In this document: in pieces, positions 16,239 through 25,180 of the stretch
Layout: the number at the start of each line of letters is the position of its first letter
Position numbering within the stretch: position 1 is the first letter of the stretch
Assembly: GCA_038244815.1 (NCBI GenBank)
Contig: JBBRTB010000033.1
Coordinates: 1 to 37,938, forward strand
Direction: 5' to 3'
From: DASVHS01 sp038244815
GTDB lineage: Bacteria > Acidobacteriota > Thermoanaerobaculia > Gp7-AA8
Length of the DNA: 37,938 bases
The notes under the pieces: generated by a model
Told to the model about the DNA's origin: nothing
The model's input: only the letters and a program-made list of their open reading frames with translations
Database searches by the model: none
Translations under genes and position numbers: made by a program

Positions 16239-17294
16239 ATGACGAAGAAAATCGCAGTTGTGCCGGGTGATGGAATCGGACCCGAGGTGATCGCGGCGGG
16301 GATGGGCATCCTCGAGCGGATGAACGAGACGCGAAAGCTCGGGCTGGAGTTCGTGCATTTCGGCTGGAACGCCGACGAGTACCTGCGCACCGGCGTCTCC
16401 ATGCCGCCCGGCGCGATGGACGACATCCGCAACCACTACGCCGCCGTCTACCTCGGCGCGTTCGGCGATCCGCGCGTCCCCGATATGAAGCACGCCGCCG
16501 ACATCCTCCTGGGAATGCGCTTCCAGCTTGACCTGTACGTGAACTACCGGCCGGTCAAGCTGCTCAGTGAGAAGTTGTCACCGCTCAAACAGAAGGGGAT
16601 GAAGGACGTCGACATGGTGATCTTCCGCGAGAACACGGAAGGCGCGTACGTCGGCATCGGCGGCAACTTCAAGAAGGGGACCAGCGACGAGATCGCCGTG
16701 CAGGAAGACATCTCGACGCGCAAAGGCGTCGAGCGGATCATCCGCTACGCCTTCGAGTTCGCGCAGCGCACCGGACGGAAGTCGGTGTGTATGGCCGACA
16801 AGAACAACGTCATGCGCTTCGGCGGCGATCTCTGGGTTCGCACGTTCGAGGACGTGGCCAGGGAGTACCCGAAGATCGAGCACTTCCACATGTTCGTCGA
16901 CGCCCTGACCATGCAGATGGTGCGCGCGCCGGAGATGTTCAGCGTCATCGTCACCAACAACATGTTCGGCGACATCGTCACCGACCTCGGTGCCGCGCTG
17001 CAGGGAGGGCTGGGGATGGCGGCGTCGGGCAACATCCATCCCGGACGCGTGTCGCTCTTCGAGCCCATTCACGGCAGCGCACCGAAGTACGCGGGGAAGG
17101 ACGTCTCGAACCCGATCGGCGCGATCCTGACGGCCGCCATGATGCTCGAGTACCTCGGCTTCGCGGCCGAGAGCAAGGCGATCGAGGACGCGGTGATCGA
17201 AGCGATCGACGCCGGCGAGACCACGAAGGACATCGGCGGGAACCTCGGGACGAAGGCCGCGGGCGAAGCGATCCTCAAGCGCATCGCGACGTAG
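16239..17294 (+). CDS. Isocitrate/isopropylmalate dehydrogenase family enzyme (LeuB-like)
   Basis: 351 aa from ATG 16239, the start that places IAVVPGDGIGPEV at the N-terminus; longer forms would read through the repeat. Family marks: FRENTEGAYVGIGG (substrate loop), VTNNMFGDIVTDL and LFEPIHGSAPKYAGKD (NAD-binding signature and adenine site). These enzymes oxidatively decarboxylate 3-isopropylmalate, isocitrate, tartrate or homoisocitrate. NAD use is suggested by the C-terminal motif. A LeuA-like synthase lies 12 kb away, but no leuCD is visible, so the substrate is left open, with 3-isopropylmalate the first guess. Confidence 0.85.
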   Translation: MTKKIAVVPGDGIGPEVIAAGMGILERMNETRKLGLEFVHFGWNADEYLRTGVSMPPGAMDDIRNHYAAVYLGAFGDPRVPDMKHAADILLGMRFQLDLYVNYRPVKLLSEKLSPLKQKGMKDVDMVIFRENTEGAYVGIGGNFKKGTSDEIAVQEDISTRKGVERIIRYAFEFAQRTGRKSVCMADKNNVMRFGGDLWVRTFEDVAREYPKIEHFHMFVDALTMQMVRAPEMFSVIVTNNMFGDIVTDLGAALQGGLGMAASGNIHPGRVSLFEPIHGSAPKYAGKDVSNPIGAILTAAMMLEYLGFAAESKAIEDAVIEAIDAGETTKDIGGNLGTKAAGEAILKRIAT

Positions 17295-17314
17295 GGCGGA
17301 CTCATCGTGGGCCG

Positions 17315-17376
17315 GGCCGGCTGAAGCCGGCCACCACACCAGCCGGCCCCACACCAGCCGGCCACCACATCAGCCG
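17315..17376. repeat. REP-like palindrome with two tandem CACACCAGCCGGCC units
   Basis: GGCCGGCT-GA-AGCCGGCC (17315-17332) is followed by repeated CACACCAGCCGGCC. It lies between two converging genes. The same GCCGGCTnnAGCCGGC core appears at 25161-25180. It could terminate both transcripts. Confidence 0.55.
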
Positions 17377-17379
17377 CGC

Positions 17380-18486
17380 CTACGTTTTCGGCGTGGGGGG
17401 CGGCGGCGGGGGCGGCGGCATCGTGCTGAGCCCCAACTCCGTGTACGTCGTCAGCGGTGCCCAGCCGGCCGCACCCGGGCGCCAGGCATTGGCGTCCGGC
17501 GCGATCTGCCCCGACTGCACCATCGCGCGCAGCGCATCATCGGTATACGGCCCCGACGTCTTACCGTCGATGGCGATCGACCAGCGCGCCGCGGAGGGCG
17601 GGGGAGGCGGAGGGGGACCAGCCGCAGGTGCGTTGAAGGCCTGACCCATGGCGCCGCCGATCGCGAATCCGGCGCCGAGTCCGGCGCCCGCGCCGGCCAG
17701 ACCGCCGGGATTTCCGGCCGCGACCTTGATCGCGTCCGCGGTCTGCAACTGCGTGTACTGCTGCATCCGGTCGCCGAGGACGCCGAGCTTGGTGCGCTGG
17801 TCGATGGCGGCCTCGACTTCTTCCGGCAGCGAAATGTTCTCGACGAAGAATCGCGCCAGCTCCAGTCCGTAACCGGCGAACTCCGGCTGCAGGACGCCAG
17901 TCGCGACCGCGGAGAGCTCGTTGTACTGCGACGCCAGATCGAGCGCGGCGATGTGCGCTTCGGCGATGGCGTCCGACAGCTTCGACAGGATCGTCGAGCG
18001 CAGCTGCCCCAGGATGTCGTCGGTGGTGGTCAGCCCCTGCGTCCCGACGATGGCTTTGAAGAAGGCGGTGGCATCGGCGATGCGCATCGCATACGTGCCG
18101 AACGCGCGCAGGCGGATCATTCCGAAATCGGCGTCGCGCATCATCACCGGATTCGAGGTGCCCCATTTCAAGTCCGTGAACATCCGCGTGTTGAAGAAGT
18201 AGACCTCGGCCTTGAACGGCGACTCGAAGCCGTACTTCCAGCTCAGCAGCTTGGTGAGGACGGGCAGGTTCTCCGTGGTGAGCTTGTAGCGGCCGGGCGT
18301 GAAAACGTCCGCCGCTTTTCCTTCGTTGATGAACAGCGCCACCTGGTTCTCGCGAACCGTGAGCTGCGCGCCCATCTTGATTTCCTGTCCGTGGACGGGG
18401 AAACGGTAGACCAGCGTGTCCGCCGATTCGTCGAGCCACTGGATGACTTCGATGAATTGTGTGCGAATGGCGTCGAACAAACCCAT
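17380..18486 (-). CDS. SPFH-domain protein with C-terminal GYF_2 domain
   Basis: 368 aa from ATG 18486 with GGAGGT as ribosome-binding site. The N-terminal ~270 residues are an SPFH/band-7-like domain of the virion-core-protein type (starting GLFDAIRTQFIEVIQWLDES). They are followed by a Gly/Ala-rich linker and proline runs, then a GYF_2-like domain (WSIAIDGKTSGPYTDDALRA, then W...GAAGWAPL) and a second polyproline tail. GYF domains bind proline-rich peptides, so the two proline tracts could engage the protein itself or its partners. Such proteins are thought to scaffold membrane microdomains. Transcribed divergently from the S46 peptidase gene. Confidence 0.85.
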   Translation of the reverse strand: MGLFDAIRTQFIEVIQWLDESADTLVYRFPVHGQEIKMGAQLTVRENQVALFINEGKAADVFTPGRYKLTTENLPVLTKLLSWKYGFESPFKAEVYFFNTRMFTDLKWGTSNPVMMRDADFGMIRLRAFGTYAMRIADATAFFKAIVGTQGLTTTDDILGQLRSTILSKLSDAIAEAHIAALDLASQYNELSAVATGVLQPEFAGYGLELARFFVENISLPEEVEAAIDQRTKLGVLGDRMQQYTQLQTADAIKVAAGNPGGLAGAGAGLGAGFAIGGAMGQAFNAPAAGPPPPPPPSAARWSIAIDGKTSGPYTDDALRAMVQSGQIAPDANAWRPGAAGWAPLTTYTELGLSTMPPPPPPPPTPKT

Positions 18487-18519
18487 GGAACCTCCGTGCC
18501 CTGCGAGTGTACTGTAACC

Positions 18520-18556
18520 AGGCTTCGGGCCTGGGCCCCGGGCCTCGGGCCTCGGA
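18520..18556. repeat. GGCCTCGGG-type intergenic repeat
   Basis: A run of GGGCCTCGGGCCTCGG with a preceding GGCTTCGGGCCTGGGCCCC matches the element at 16118-16205. It sits in the 80-bp divergent region between the SPFH and S46 genes, immediately before the latter's ribosome-binding site. Confidence 0.45.
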
Positions 18557-18566
18557 AGGAGAAACA

Positions 18567-20687
18567 TTGAAAAGAGCGCTTTTGATTCTTCTCGCCCTGA
18601 CCGCGGTCACTGCCACCGCGGACGAGGGAATGTGGATGCCGCAGCAGGTGCCGCAGATCGCGGCGCGGCTCGAGCAGATGGGACTGAAGATCGATCCCAG
18701 CCGGCTGTCGGATCTCACCGGCGACCCGCTCGGCGCGGTGATCTCGCTCGGCGGATGCACGGCGTCGTTCCTCTCTTCGGACGGCCTCATCGTCACGAAT
18801 CACCACTGCGCGTTCGGATCGCTGCAGGCGAACAGCACGCCGCAGCGCGACCTGATCACGAACGGATTCCTCGCGCACACGCGGGACGAGGAGCTGCCCG
18901 CCGCGCCGGGGACGAAAGTCTGGGTGACGACGAACATCGAGGACGTTACCGCACGCGTCACGGGCAACCTCAGCCCGAAGTTGAGCGACGCGGACAGGGA
19001 GAGGACGATCGAGCGTCGCGAGAAAGAGCTCGTCACTGAGTGCGAGAAGCCGGGCGGTCTGCGCTGCCGGGTGTCGTCGTTCTTCGAGGGCTCGCAGTTC
19101 CTCCGCACGACGCAGCTCGAACTGTCCGAGGTGAAGCTCGTCTACGCGCCGGCGCGAGCGATCGGTGAGTTCGGCGGCGAAGTCGACAACTTCGAATGGC
19201 CGCGTCATACCGGCGACTGGTCGTTCCTGCGCGCGTATCAGAACGGGCAGCCTTACCATCCTCGACACTGGCTGAAGCTCTCGACCGACGGCGTGAACGT
19301 GGGCGACCTGGTCATCGTGGCCGGCTATCCGGGGCGCACGTTCCGCTACAAGACCGCCGACGAGGTGCGCAACTACCAGGAGTTCGTCTATCCCTCGTCG
19401 ATCCGCTACTTCACCGACGCCATGAACCTCCTGGAGGACCGCGGGAAGGCCGGCAAGGAAGTGGCCATCCGCAACTCGTCGCGCATCAAGAGCTTCGCCA
19501 ACTCGCTCAAGAACTACACGAGCGTGAACGAGGGATTCACGAAAGACCACATCCTCGATTCACGGGTGTCGCGCGAGGCCGCCATGCGCAAGATCGATCC
19601 CACGATCCTCGATGAAATCGCACGGATCAATACCCAGCATTTCCAGACCCGCGAGCGCGATGCCGTCCTGACCTGGCTACTCGGCTCCTCGACCGCGGGG
19701 CAATTTCGCGATCGCGGTTCGATCCTCCTGGCGCAGGCGGGGCAGATCCTGCGCGTCGCGGCCGAGCGTCCCAAGAAGGATGCCGACCGCGCCGCCGGAT
19801 ATCAGCAGCGCGACCTCGACCGCATCCGCCAGGCTTCCGACCGCGCGCAGCGCATGTTCGACCCGGGCACCGACCGTGCGGTCGTCCGCTACTTCTTGAG
19901 CGAGGCGGAGAAGCTGCCCGGGACGGAGCGCATCGAGGCGATCGACCGCGCCGTGACCGCCGCGGGGGGAGTGGACAAGCTCGTCGATCAGCTCTATTCG
20001 AATACGAAGGCCGGCGACGCGACCGAGCGCGCAAAGATGCTCGCCGAATCGACGAAGCAGCTCCAGGCGCGCAACGACGCCATGCTGGAGTTCGTCGGTT
20101 CGCTCATGCCGCTCGTCGAGGCGAACGAGCAGCGCGATCTCGCCTACGACGGAGCGATGTCGCGTCTGCGCCCTCGCTACTTCGAGGTGCTGCGCCAGGT
20201 GAGCGGCGGCGACCTGTATCCCGATGCGAACGGTACCTTGCGCCTGACGTTCGGCAAGGTCGAAGGCTATACGCCGAAGGACGCCACGTTCTATACGCCG
20301 CAGACGACGCTCTCCGGCGTGCTGCAGAAAGAGACCGGCGCAGAGCCGTTCGCCAGTCCGAAGGCGCTGCTCACCGCGGCGCGCGATCGCGCCAGGACCA
20401 CGCCGTGGTTCGATCCGCAACTGCACGACGTGCCCGTGAACTTTCTCTCCACCTGCGACACCACCGGCGGCAACTCCGGCTCGCCCACGCTCAACGCGAA
20501 AGGGGAGCTGGTGGGGCTGCTCTTCGACGGCAACTACGAGTCGATCGACGCCGACTTCCTGTTCACGCAGGCCATCACGCGCTCCATCCACGTCGACACC
20601 AACTACATGCTGTGGGTGATGGACGCGGTCGACGGCGCGCACAACCTCATGCAGGAGCTGGGAGTGGCCTCGCGCCTGAACCACTGA
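18567..20687 (+). CDS. S46 family dipeptidyl-peptidase (DPP7/DPP11 type), exported
   Basis: 706 aa from TTG 18567, chosen because GGAAGGAG lies at ideal distance and the next residues form a signal peptide (KRALLILLALTAVTATA). The chymotrypsin-like catalytic His is in VTNHHCAFG and the catalytic Ser in TGGNSGSPTLNAKGELVGL, the S46 hallmark. Length matches the ~700-aa family. S46 enzymes remove dipeptides from the N-terminus of periplasmic peptides and feed amino-acid-based growth. An S9 peptidase, a subtilase and YebC nearby suit a proteolytic lifestyle. Whether it prefers acidic (DPP11) or hydrophobic (DPP7) residues cannot be settled by eye. A long hairpin starts right at its stop. Confidence 0.92.
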   Translation: MKRALLILLALTAVTATADEGMWMPQQVPQIAARLEQMGLKIDPSRLSDLTGDPLGAVISLGGCTASFLSSDGLIVTNHHCAFGSLQANSTPQRDLITNGFLAHTRDEELPAAPGTKVWVTTNIEDVTARVTGNLSPKLSDADRERTIERREKELVTECEKPGGLRCRVSSFFEGSQFLRTTQLELSEVKLVYAPARAIGEFGGEVDNFEWPRHTGDWSFLRAYQNGQPYHPRHWLKLSTDGVNVGDLVIVAGYPGRTFRYKTADEVRNYQEFVYPSSIRYFTDAMNLLEDRGKAGKEVAIRNSSRIKSFANSLKNYTSVNEGFTKDHILDSRVSREAAMRKIDPTILDEIARINTQHFQTRERDAVLTWLLGSSTAGQFRDRGSILLAQAGQILRVAAERPKKDADRAAGYQQRDLDRIRQASDRAQRMFDPGTDRAVVRYFLSEAEKLPGTERIEAIDRAVTAAGGVDKLVDQLYSNTKAGDATERAKMLAESTKQLQARNDAMLEFVGSLMPLVEANEQRDLAYDGAMSRLRPRYFEVLRQVSGGDLYPDANGTLRLTFGKVEGYTPKDATFYTPQTTLSGVLQKETGAEPFASPKALLTAARDRARTTPWFDPQLHDVPVNFLSTCDTTGGNSGSPTLNAKGELVGLLFDGNYESIDADFLFTQAITRSIHVDTNYMLWVMDAVDGAHNLMQELGVASRLNH

Positions 20688-20779
20688 GTCATTCCGAGCC
20701 GCGGAGACGGCGAGGAATCCGGGTGGCGGGCGCGATACCTCCGCCCAGATTCCTCGCGCTCTGCGGCGCTCGGAATGAC
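20688..20779. repeat. Long inverted repeat (nested hairpin) after the S46 gene
   Basis: Outer arms GTCATTCCGAGC/GCTCGGAATGAC and inner arms GCGAGGAATC/GATTCCTCGC form a nested ~32-bp imperfect stem starting at the base after the stop codon. Elements with this text (TCATTCCGAGC..GAGGAATC) recur in many bacterial genomes as intergenic hairpins, to my knowledge. A terminator or mRNA-stabilising role is likely here. Confidence 0.7.
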
Positions 20780-20893
20780 GGGGGGTCCCGGGTGGCGGGG
20801 TCTTCGCGGCCCGGAAGGTGCTTTTGGGTGAGCGAAAGTGGTGCAAACCCCTGATAGACTCCGCCGCGATCAGGACAATCGAAAGGATTCCGC

Positions 20894-22360
20894 ATGCGCA
20901 AGCTCTCTCTGGCCGTCCTCGCTTTGCTGTGTGTTACGTCCGCCTTCGCCCAGAACAACACCAAGGATCCCACCTGGTGGGACAAGTACCAGTACATCCT
21001 CAACAACGGGTCTGCCGCGGCTGCCGGAACTCCCGCGTCGGTGTCGGTGGGAACCAACGTCGACGTATCCAACGAGTGCGGCCCGCAGAGCGAGACCTAC
21101 ATCGCCGTCTCGCCGAACGGAAAGGCGCTGGCGGGCGGCTCCAATGAGATCTTTCGTCTGCCGATGCGCGGCTACTCTTCCGCCGACGGCGGAAAAACGT
21201 GGAGCGGCGTCGATCTGCCGCTGCCTGCGCCGAAGGGCAACGGCATCGACTTCGGATCCGATCCGACGCTGGCCTTCGACTCGCGGGGCAATCTCTTTTA
21301 CGGATACATCGTGGTGTACTTCGGTAACGGCAACGGTGTGAATGCCACGGCCATGGGAGTGGCGAAGTCAGCCGACGGAGGAAAGACGTATCCGACTGTG
21401 ACGTTCTTCGGTGAAGAAGGCGGCGCGAATCATTTCAACGACAAGCCGATGATCACCGCCGACGTCAATCCGGGGAGCCCGTTCCGCGACAACGTCTATC
21501 TGGCCTGGGACGCGGCCAGCGGCGGCTCGACCGGCGGCGGCATCCGTGTGGCCACCTCCACTGACGGCGGCGCGACGTTCACCACCACGCGGGCGGACGA
21601 TCCCAAGGGACCTGGTCGCTCGATCGGCGCGGTTCCGTTCGTCGGGACCGGCGGCGAGCTATACGTGGCCTGGAACGACTACGCGCAGAACACGATCGAG
21701 TTCAATCGCTCCTTCGACGGCGGCCGGACCTGGGGCGCGCAGAGCACGCTCTCGACCAAGGTCATTCCGTTCGACGCCGCCATCCCTGCCGAGTTCAACC
21801 GCCGGGCCCTGATCTATCCCGCCTGCGACGTCGATCGCAGCAAGGGAGCGCATCGGGGACGGCTGGTCTGCTCGTGGACCGACACGCTGGATGGCGCCAC
21901 GACCGACATCGTCACGTCGTATTCGGACGACCGCGGTACGACGTGGTCGCGTCCGGCGCCGGCCACGGACCGCCTCTCCTATCCTGTCGATCGATTCAAT
22001 CAGTGGCTGTCGATCGACCCGGTGAACGGCGTCGTGAATGTCGCCTTTTACGACACCCGCAACGACACCACCGGCGCCCGCTACGAGACCGACTTCTACG
22101 TCTCGCGCTCGTCCGACGGAGGGGCGACGTACGGACCGAACATCCGTGCCACCTCCGCACTCTCGAACGAGCACGACTGCGACGGCCTGTTCCCCTGCCG
22201 CAACATCAACTACGGGAATCAGCAGGGTGACTACGCCGGCGTCGCCGCCTACGGCGGCATCGCCCATCCGTTCTGGGTGGACAGCCGGTTCAATACCCAG
22301 ACCTCCTCGAGCTGCGCACGGGGATTGATGGAAGAAGTCTTCACCGCAAACGTGAAATGA
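20894..22360 (+). CDS. Secreted sialidase-like (Asp-box/BNR) beta-propeller protein
   Basis: 488 aa with a signal peptide (MRKLSLAVLALLCVTSAFAQ). At least six Asp-box type motifs are spread along it: SSADGGKTWS, SADGGKTYP, STDGGATFT, SFDGGRTWG, SDDRGTTWS and SSDGGATYG. They give a six-bladed propeller as in exo-alpha-sialidases. The Arg triad of true sialidases is not evident, so it may be a glycan-binding or hydrolase-like protein rather than a sialidase. Exported, probably acting in the periplasm or outside. Ribosome-binding site GAAAGGA precedes the ATG. Confidence 0.8.
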   Translation: MRKLSLAVLALLCVTSAFAQNNTKDPTWWDKYQYILNNGSAAAAGTPASVSVGTNVDVSNECGPQSETYIAVSPNGKALAGGSNEIFRLPMRGYSSADGGKTWSGVDLPLPAPKGNGIDFGSDPTLAFDSRGNLFYGYIVVYFGNGNGVNATAMGVAKSADGGKTYPTVTFFGEEGGANHFNDKPMITADVNPGSPFRDNVYLAWDAASGGSTGGGIRVATSTDGGATFTTTRADDPKGPGRSIGAVPFVGTGGELYVAWNDYAQNTIEFNRSFDGGRTWGAQSTLSTKVIPFDAAIPAEFNRRALIYPACDVDRSKGAHRGRLVCSWTDTLDGATTDIVTSYSDDRGTTWSRPAPATDRLSYPVDRFNQWLSIDPVNGVVNVAFYDTRNDTTGARYETDFYVSRSSDGGATYGPNIRATSALSNEHDCDGLFPCRNINYGNQQGDYAGVAAYGGIAHPFWVDSRFNTQTSSSCARGLMEEVFTANVK

Positions 22361-22364
22361 AGAT

Positions 22365-22397
22365 CCGGGTTGCCGGCAACCCGGCAACCCGGCAACC
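22365..22397. repeat. Perfect 20-bp palindrome with GGCAACCC tandem units
   Basis: A perfect palindrome, CCGGGTTGCC/GGCAACCCGG (22365-22384), continues as CCGGCAACCCGGCAACC. The same GCAACCCGGCAACCC text occurs at about 16170-16190 and, in coding sequence, near 34970. Confidence 0.55.
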
Positions 22398-22479
22398 TTG
22401 TTATACTCCCGCCCCTCAAATCGAGACGCGTGGCGTCAGCCCGTCTCAGCAAGGCCCAATCGCAAGAGGAGTATCCGGC

Positions 22480-23226
22480 ATGTCAGGCCACAGCAAATGG
22501 AGCACCATCAAGCACAAGAAGGGTGCCGCCGACGCCAAGCGCGGCAAGGTCTTCACCCGCATCATCAAAGAGATGACCGTGGCCGCGCGGATGGGCGGCG
22601 GTGATCCGGCTGCCAACCCGCGCCTGCGAGCGGCCGTGGCCGAAGCGAAGGCCAACAACATGCCGAAGGACAACGTCGAGCGCGCCATCAAGCGCGGCAC
22701 CGGCGAGCTCGAGGGCTTGACGTACGAAGAGATCACGTACGAGGGTTACGGGCCGGGCGGGGTGGCGCTGCTGGTCGAGACGATGACCGACAACAGCAAC
22801 CGCACCACTCCGGAGGTCCGCCATATCTTCGAGAAGAACGGCGGAAACATGGGCACGCCCGGGTCTGTGCGTTTCCAGTTCGAGCGCAAGGGCTACTTCT
22901 CGATCGATCGCAAAGCGGTCGAAGAGGACAAGCTGATGGAGATCGCGATCGAGGCCGGCGCCGATGACCTGCGCACCGAGGATCCGGAGACGTTCGAGAT
23001 CGTTACCTCGCCCGAGGCGTTCGAAGCGGTGCGGCAGGCGCTGGAGAAGAACAATATCGAGACGATCGAAGCCAAGCTGGGACAGGTTCCCAACCTGTCC
23101 GTGAAGCTCGACGAGACCAAGGCCAAACAGATGCTCCGGCTTCTGGAATCGCTCGACGACCACGACGACGTGCAGAACGTCTGGTCGAACTTCGACATCC
23201 CGGAAGACCTGATGGAGACAGAATGA
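22480..23226 (+). CDS. yebC: YebC/PmpR-family protein
   Basis: 248 aa from ATG 22480 with AGAGGAG upstream; the start MSGHSKWSTIKHKKGAADAK is the invariant family N-terminus. Other marks are TYEGYGPGGVALLVE and NRTTPEVRHIFEKNGG. YebC-type proteins are DNA-binding regulators or, as shown more recently, assist translation through proline-rich stretches. The gene's last bases overlap the start of the S9 peptidase gene (ATGA), so the two are co-translated. The length is normal. Confidence 0.95.
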   Translation: MSGHSKWSTIKHKKGAADAKRGKVFTRIIKEMTVAARMGGGDPAANPRLRAAVAEAKANNMPKDNVERAIKRGTGELEGLTYEEITYEGYGPGGVALLVETMTDNSNRTTPEVRHIFEKNGGNMGTPGSVRFQFERKGYFSIDRKAVEEDKLMEIAIEAGADDLRTEDPETFEIVTSPEAFEAVRQALEKNNIETIEAKLGQVPNLSVKLDETKAKQMLRLLESLDDHDDVQNVWSNFDIPEDLMETE

Positions 23227-25139
23227 TGCGACCGAGCGTCCTCGCTCTTGCATTTCTCGCCGCGTCTGCAACGTTCGCCGCGGTGCCTTCGAATCTGGTC
23301 GTGGAGAACGTCCCCGATTTTCCGCCGCAACTGGTGGAGAAGATCCGACCCTATCTCGACTACCGAACCGCCAATCTCGATTCCTGGAATCCCGATCGGG
23401 TGGAGGCGCTGATCTCGACGCGATTCGGAGAGGCCACGCAGCTGCACGTGGTGAAGATGCCCGGCGGCGAGCGCAAACAGATCACGTTCTTCCCCGATCG
23501 CGTCAGCTTCGGTTCCTACCGTCCGCACGACGGAAACACCATCGTCATCCAGAAGGACACCGGCGGTAACGAGTTCTTCCAGCTCTATCGTCTGGATGTC
23601 CCCACCGGTGACATCACCCTCCTCACCGACGGCCAGTCGCGCAACCTCGGCGATACCTGGTCTCGCGACGGCAAGTGGCTGGCCTACTCGTCGACGAAGC
23701 GCAACGGCAACGACAACGACATCTGGATCCTCGACCCCTCCAATCCGAAGGGCGCGCGCATGGTGCTGGAGGTGGCGGGCGGCGGCTGGGGTGCCAGCGA
23801 CTTCTCGCGCGACAACGCGAAGGTGCTCGTCACCCAGGGCATCTCCGCGAACGAGTCGTACCTCTGGCTCGTCGACGTCGCTACCGGCACGAAAAAGCTG
23901 CTGACGCCGAAGGGCAGCACTCCTGTTTCCTATTCGGATGCGAAGTTCTCGGCGGACGACAACGACATCTACTTCACCTCCGACGAAGGTTCGGAGTTCC
24001 AGCAGCTCGTGCGCATGCATCTCGCGGACGGGTCGAAGCAGACCATCACGCGCAGCTCATGGGACGTCGACAGTTTTGCTCTGGACGACGCCCGCACCCG
24101 CGTCGCGTACGTCACGAACGAGAACGGAGCGAGCATCCTGCACGTCACCGACCTGACCGGCAAGCCGGTGGTCCGTCCGGTGTTGCCGTACTCCGTCATC
24201 GGCAACCTTCGCTGGCATCCCAACGGCCATCTGCTCGGATTCAGCATGAACTCGGCAAAGTCGCCCACCGACGTCTTCGCACTCGACGTCGACAGCGGCA
24301 AAGTGGAGCGCTGGACCGACAGCGAGACCGGCGGCCTCAACCCCGAGCACAACGCCGAACCGCAGCTCGTCACGATGAAGAGCTTCGACGGAATGCAGAT
24401 CTCCGCGTTCGTCTACCGCCCCGATGCCGCGAAGTTTCCGGGGAAGCGGCCGGTCATCGTTACGATCCATGGCGGCCCGGAAGGACAGAGCCAGCCGAAT
24501 TTCCTGGGACGGCTGAACTACTGGATCAATGAGATGGGCATCGCCATCGTGTTCCCGAATGTCCGAGGATCATCCGGGTATGGGAAGACGTATCTGGCCA
24601 GCGACAACGGGTTCAATCGCGAGAACACCGTCAAGGACATCGGCACGGTTCTCGACTGGATCGGAAGCGACGCCGCACTCGATGCCGGCCGCATCGGCAT
24701 CTACGGCGGCAGCTACGGCGGCTACATGACCCTGGCCACCGCCACGCACTACAACGACCGCATCCGCGCGGCCATCGACGTGGTCGGCATCTCGAACTTT
24801 GTCACCTTCCTCCAGAACACTTCCGGCTACCGCCGCGATCTGCGGCGCGTCGAATACGGTGACGAGCGCGATCCGAAGATGCACGCCTTCCTCGAGCGAG
24901 CCTCGCCGATGACCAGTGCCGGCAACATCAAGAAGCCGCTCTTCGTCATCGCCGGCTTCAACGATCCCCGCGTTCCATGGACCGAAGGCCAGCAGATGGT
25001 GAAGACGGTGCGCGGAAACGGCGCGCCGGTCTGGTGGCTGATGGCGAAGGACGAGGGGCACGGCTTCGCCAAGCGCAGCAACCAGGACTTCCAGTTCGTG
25101 GCCATGACGATGTTCTGGCAGGAATTCATGTTGCATTGA
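23223..25139 (+). CDS. S9 family prolyl-oligopeptidase/DPP4-like peptidase, exported
   Basis: 638 aa overlapping the yebC stop; an alternative ATG lies three bases on. Signal peptide SVLALAFLAASATFAAVPS. Residues ~60-370 form a WD/TolB-like beta-propeller. The alpha/beta-hydrolase domain that follows has the nucleophile motif YGGSYGGYM, the Asp in AGFNDPRVP and the His in KDEGHGF, which complete the Ser-Asp-His triad. A role in degrading exported oligopeptides fits the S46 and subtilase neighbours. A REP-like palindrome lies 22 nt after the stop. Confidence 0.93.
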   Translation: MMRPSVLALAFLAASATFAAVPSNLVVENVPDFPPQLVEKIRPYLDYRTANLDSWNPDRVEALISTRFGEATQLHVVKMPGGERKQITFFPDRVSFGSYRPHDGNTIVIQKDTGGNEFFQLYRLDVPTGDITLLTDGQSRNLGDTWSRDGKWLAYSSTKRNGNDNDIWILDPSNPKGARMVLEVAGGGWGASDFSRDNAKVLVTQGISANESYLWLVDVATGTKKLLTPKGSTPVSYSDAKFSADDNDIYFTSDEGSEFQQLVRMHLADGSKQTITRSSWDVDSFALDDARTRVAYVTNENGASILHVTDLTGKPVVRPVLPYSVIGNLRWHPNGHLLGFSMNSAKSPTDVFALDVDSGKVERWTDSETGGLNPEHNAEPQLVTMKSFDGMQISAFVYRPDAAKFPGKRPVIVTIHGGPEGQSQPNFLGRLNYWINEMGIAIVFPNVRGSSGYGKTYLASDNGFNRENTVKDIGTVLDWIGSDAALDAGRIGIYGGSYGGYMTLATATHYNDRIRAAIDVVGISNFVTFLQNTSGYRRDLRRVEYGDERDPKMHAFLERASPMTSAGNIKKPLFVIAGFNDPRVPWTEGQQMVKTVRGNGAPVWWLMAKDEGHGFAKRSNQDFQFVAMTMFWQEFMLH

Positions 25140-25160
25140 TGTGCGTGCCGGGCCGGGAGG

Positions 25161-25180
25161 GTGCCGGCTAAAGCCGGCAC
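25161..25180. repeat. REP-like perfect-arm palindrome GTGCCGGCTnnAGCCGGCAC
   Basis: Nine-base arms with a 2-base centre lie between the converging S9 and MFS genes, with the same core as at 17315. It may act as a bidirectional terminator. Confidence 0.6.
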
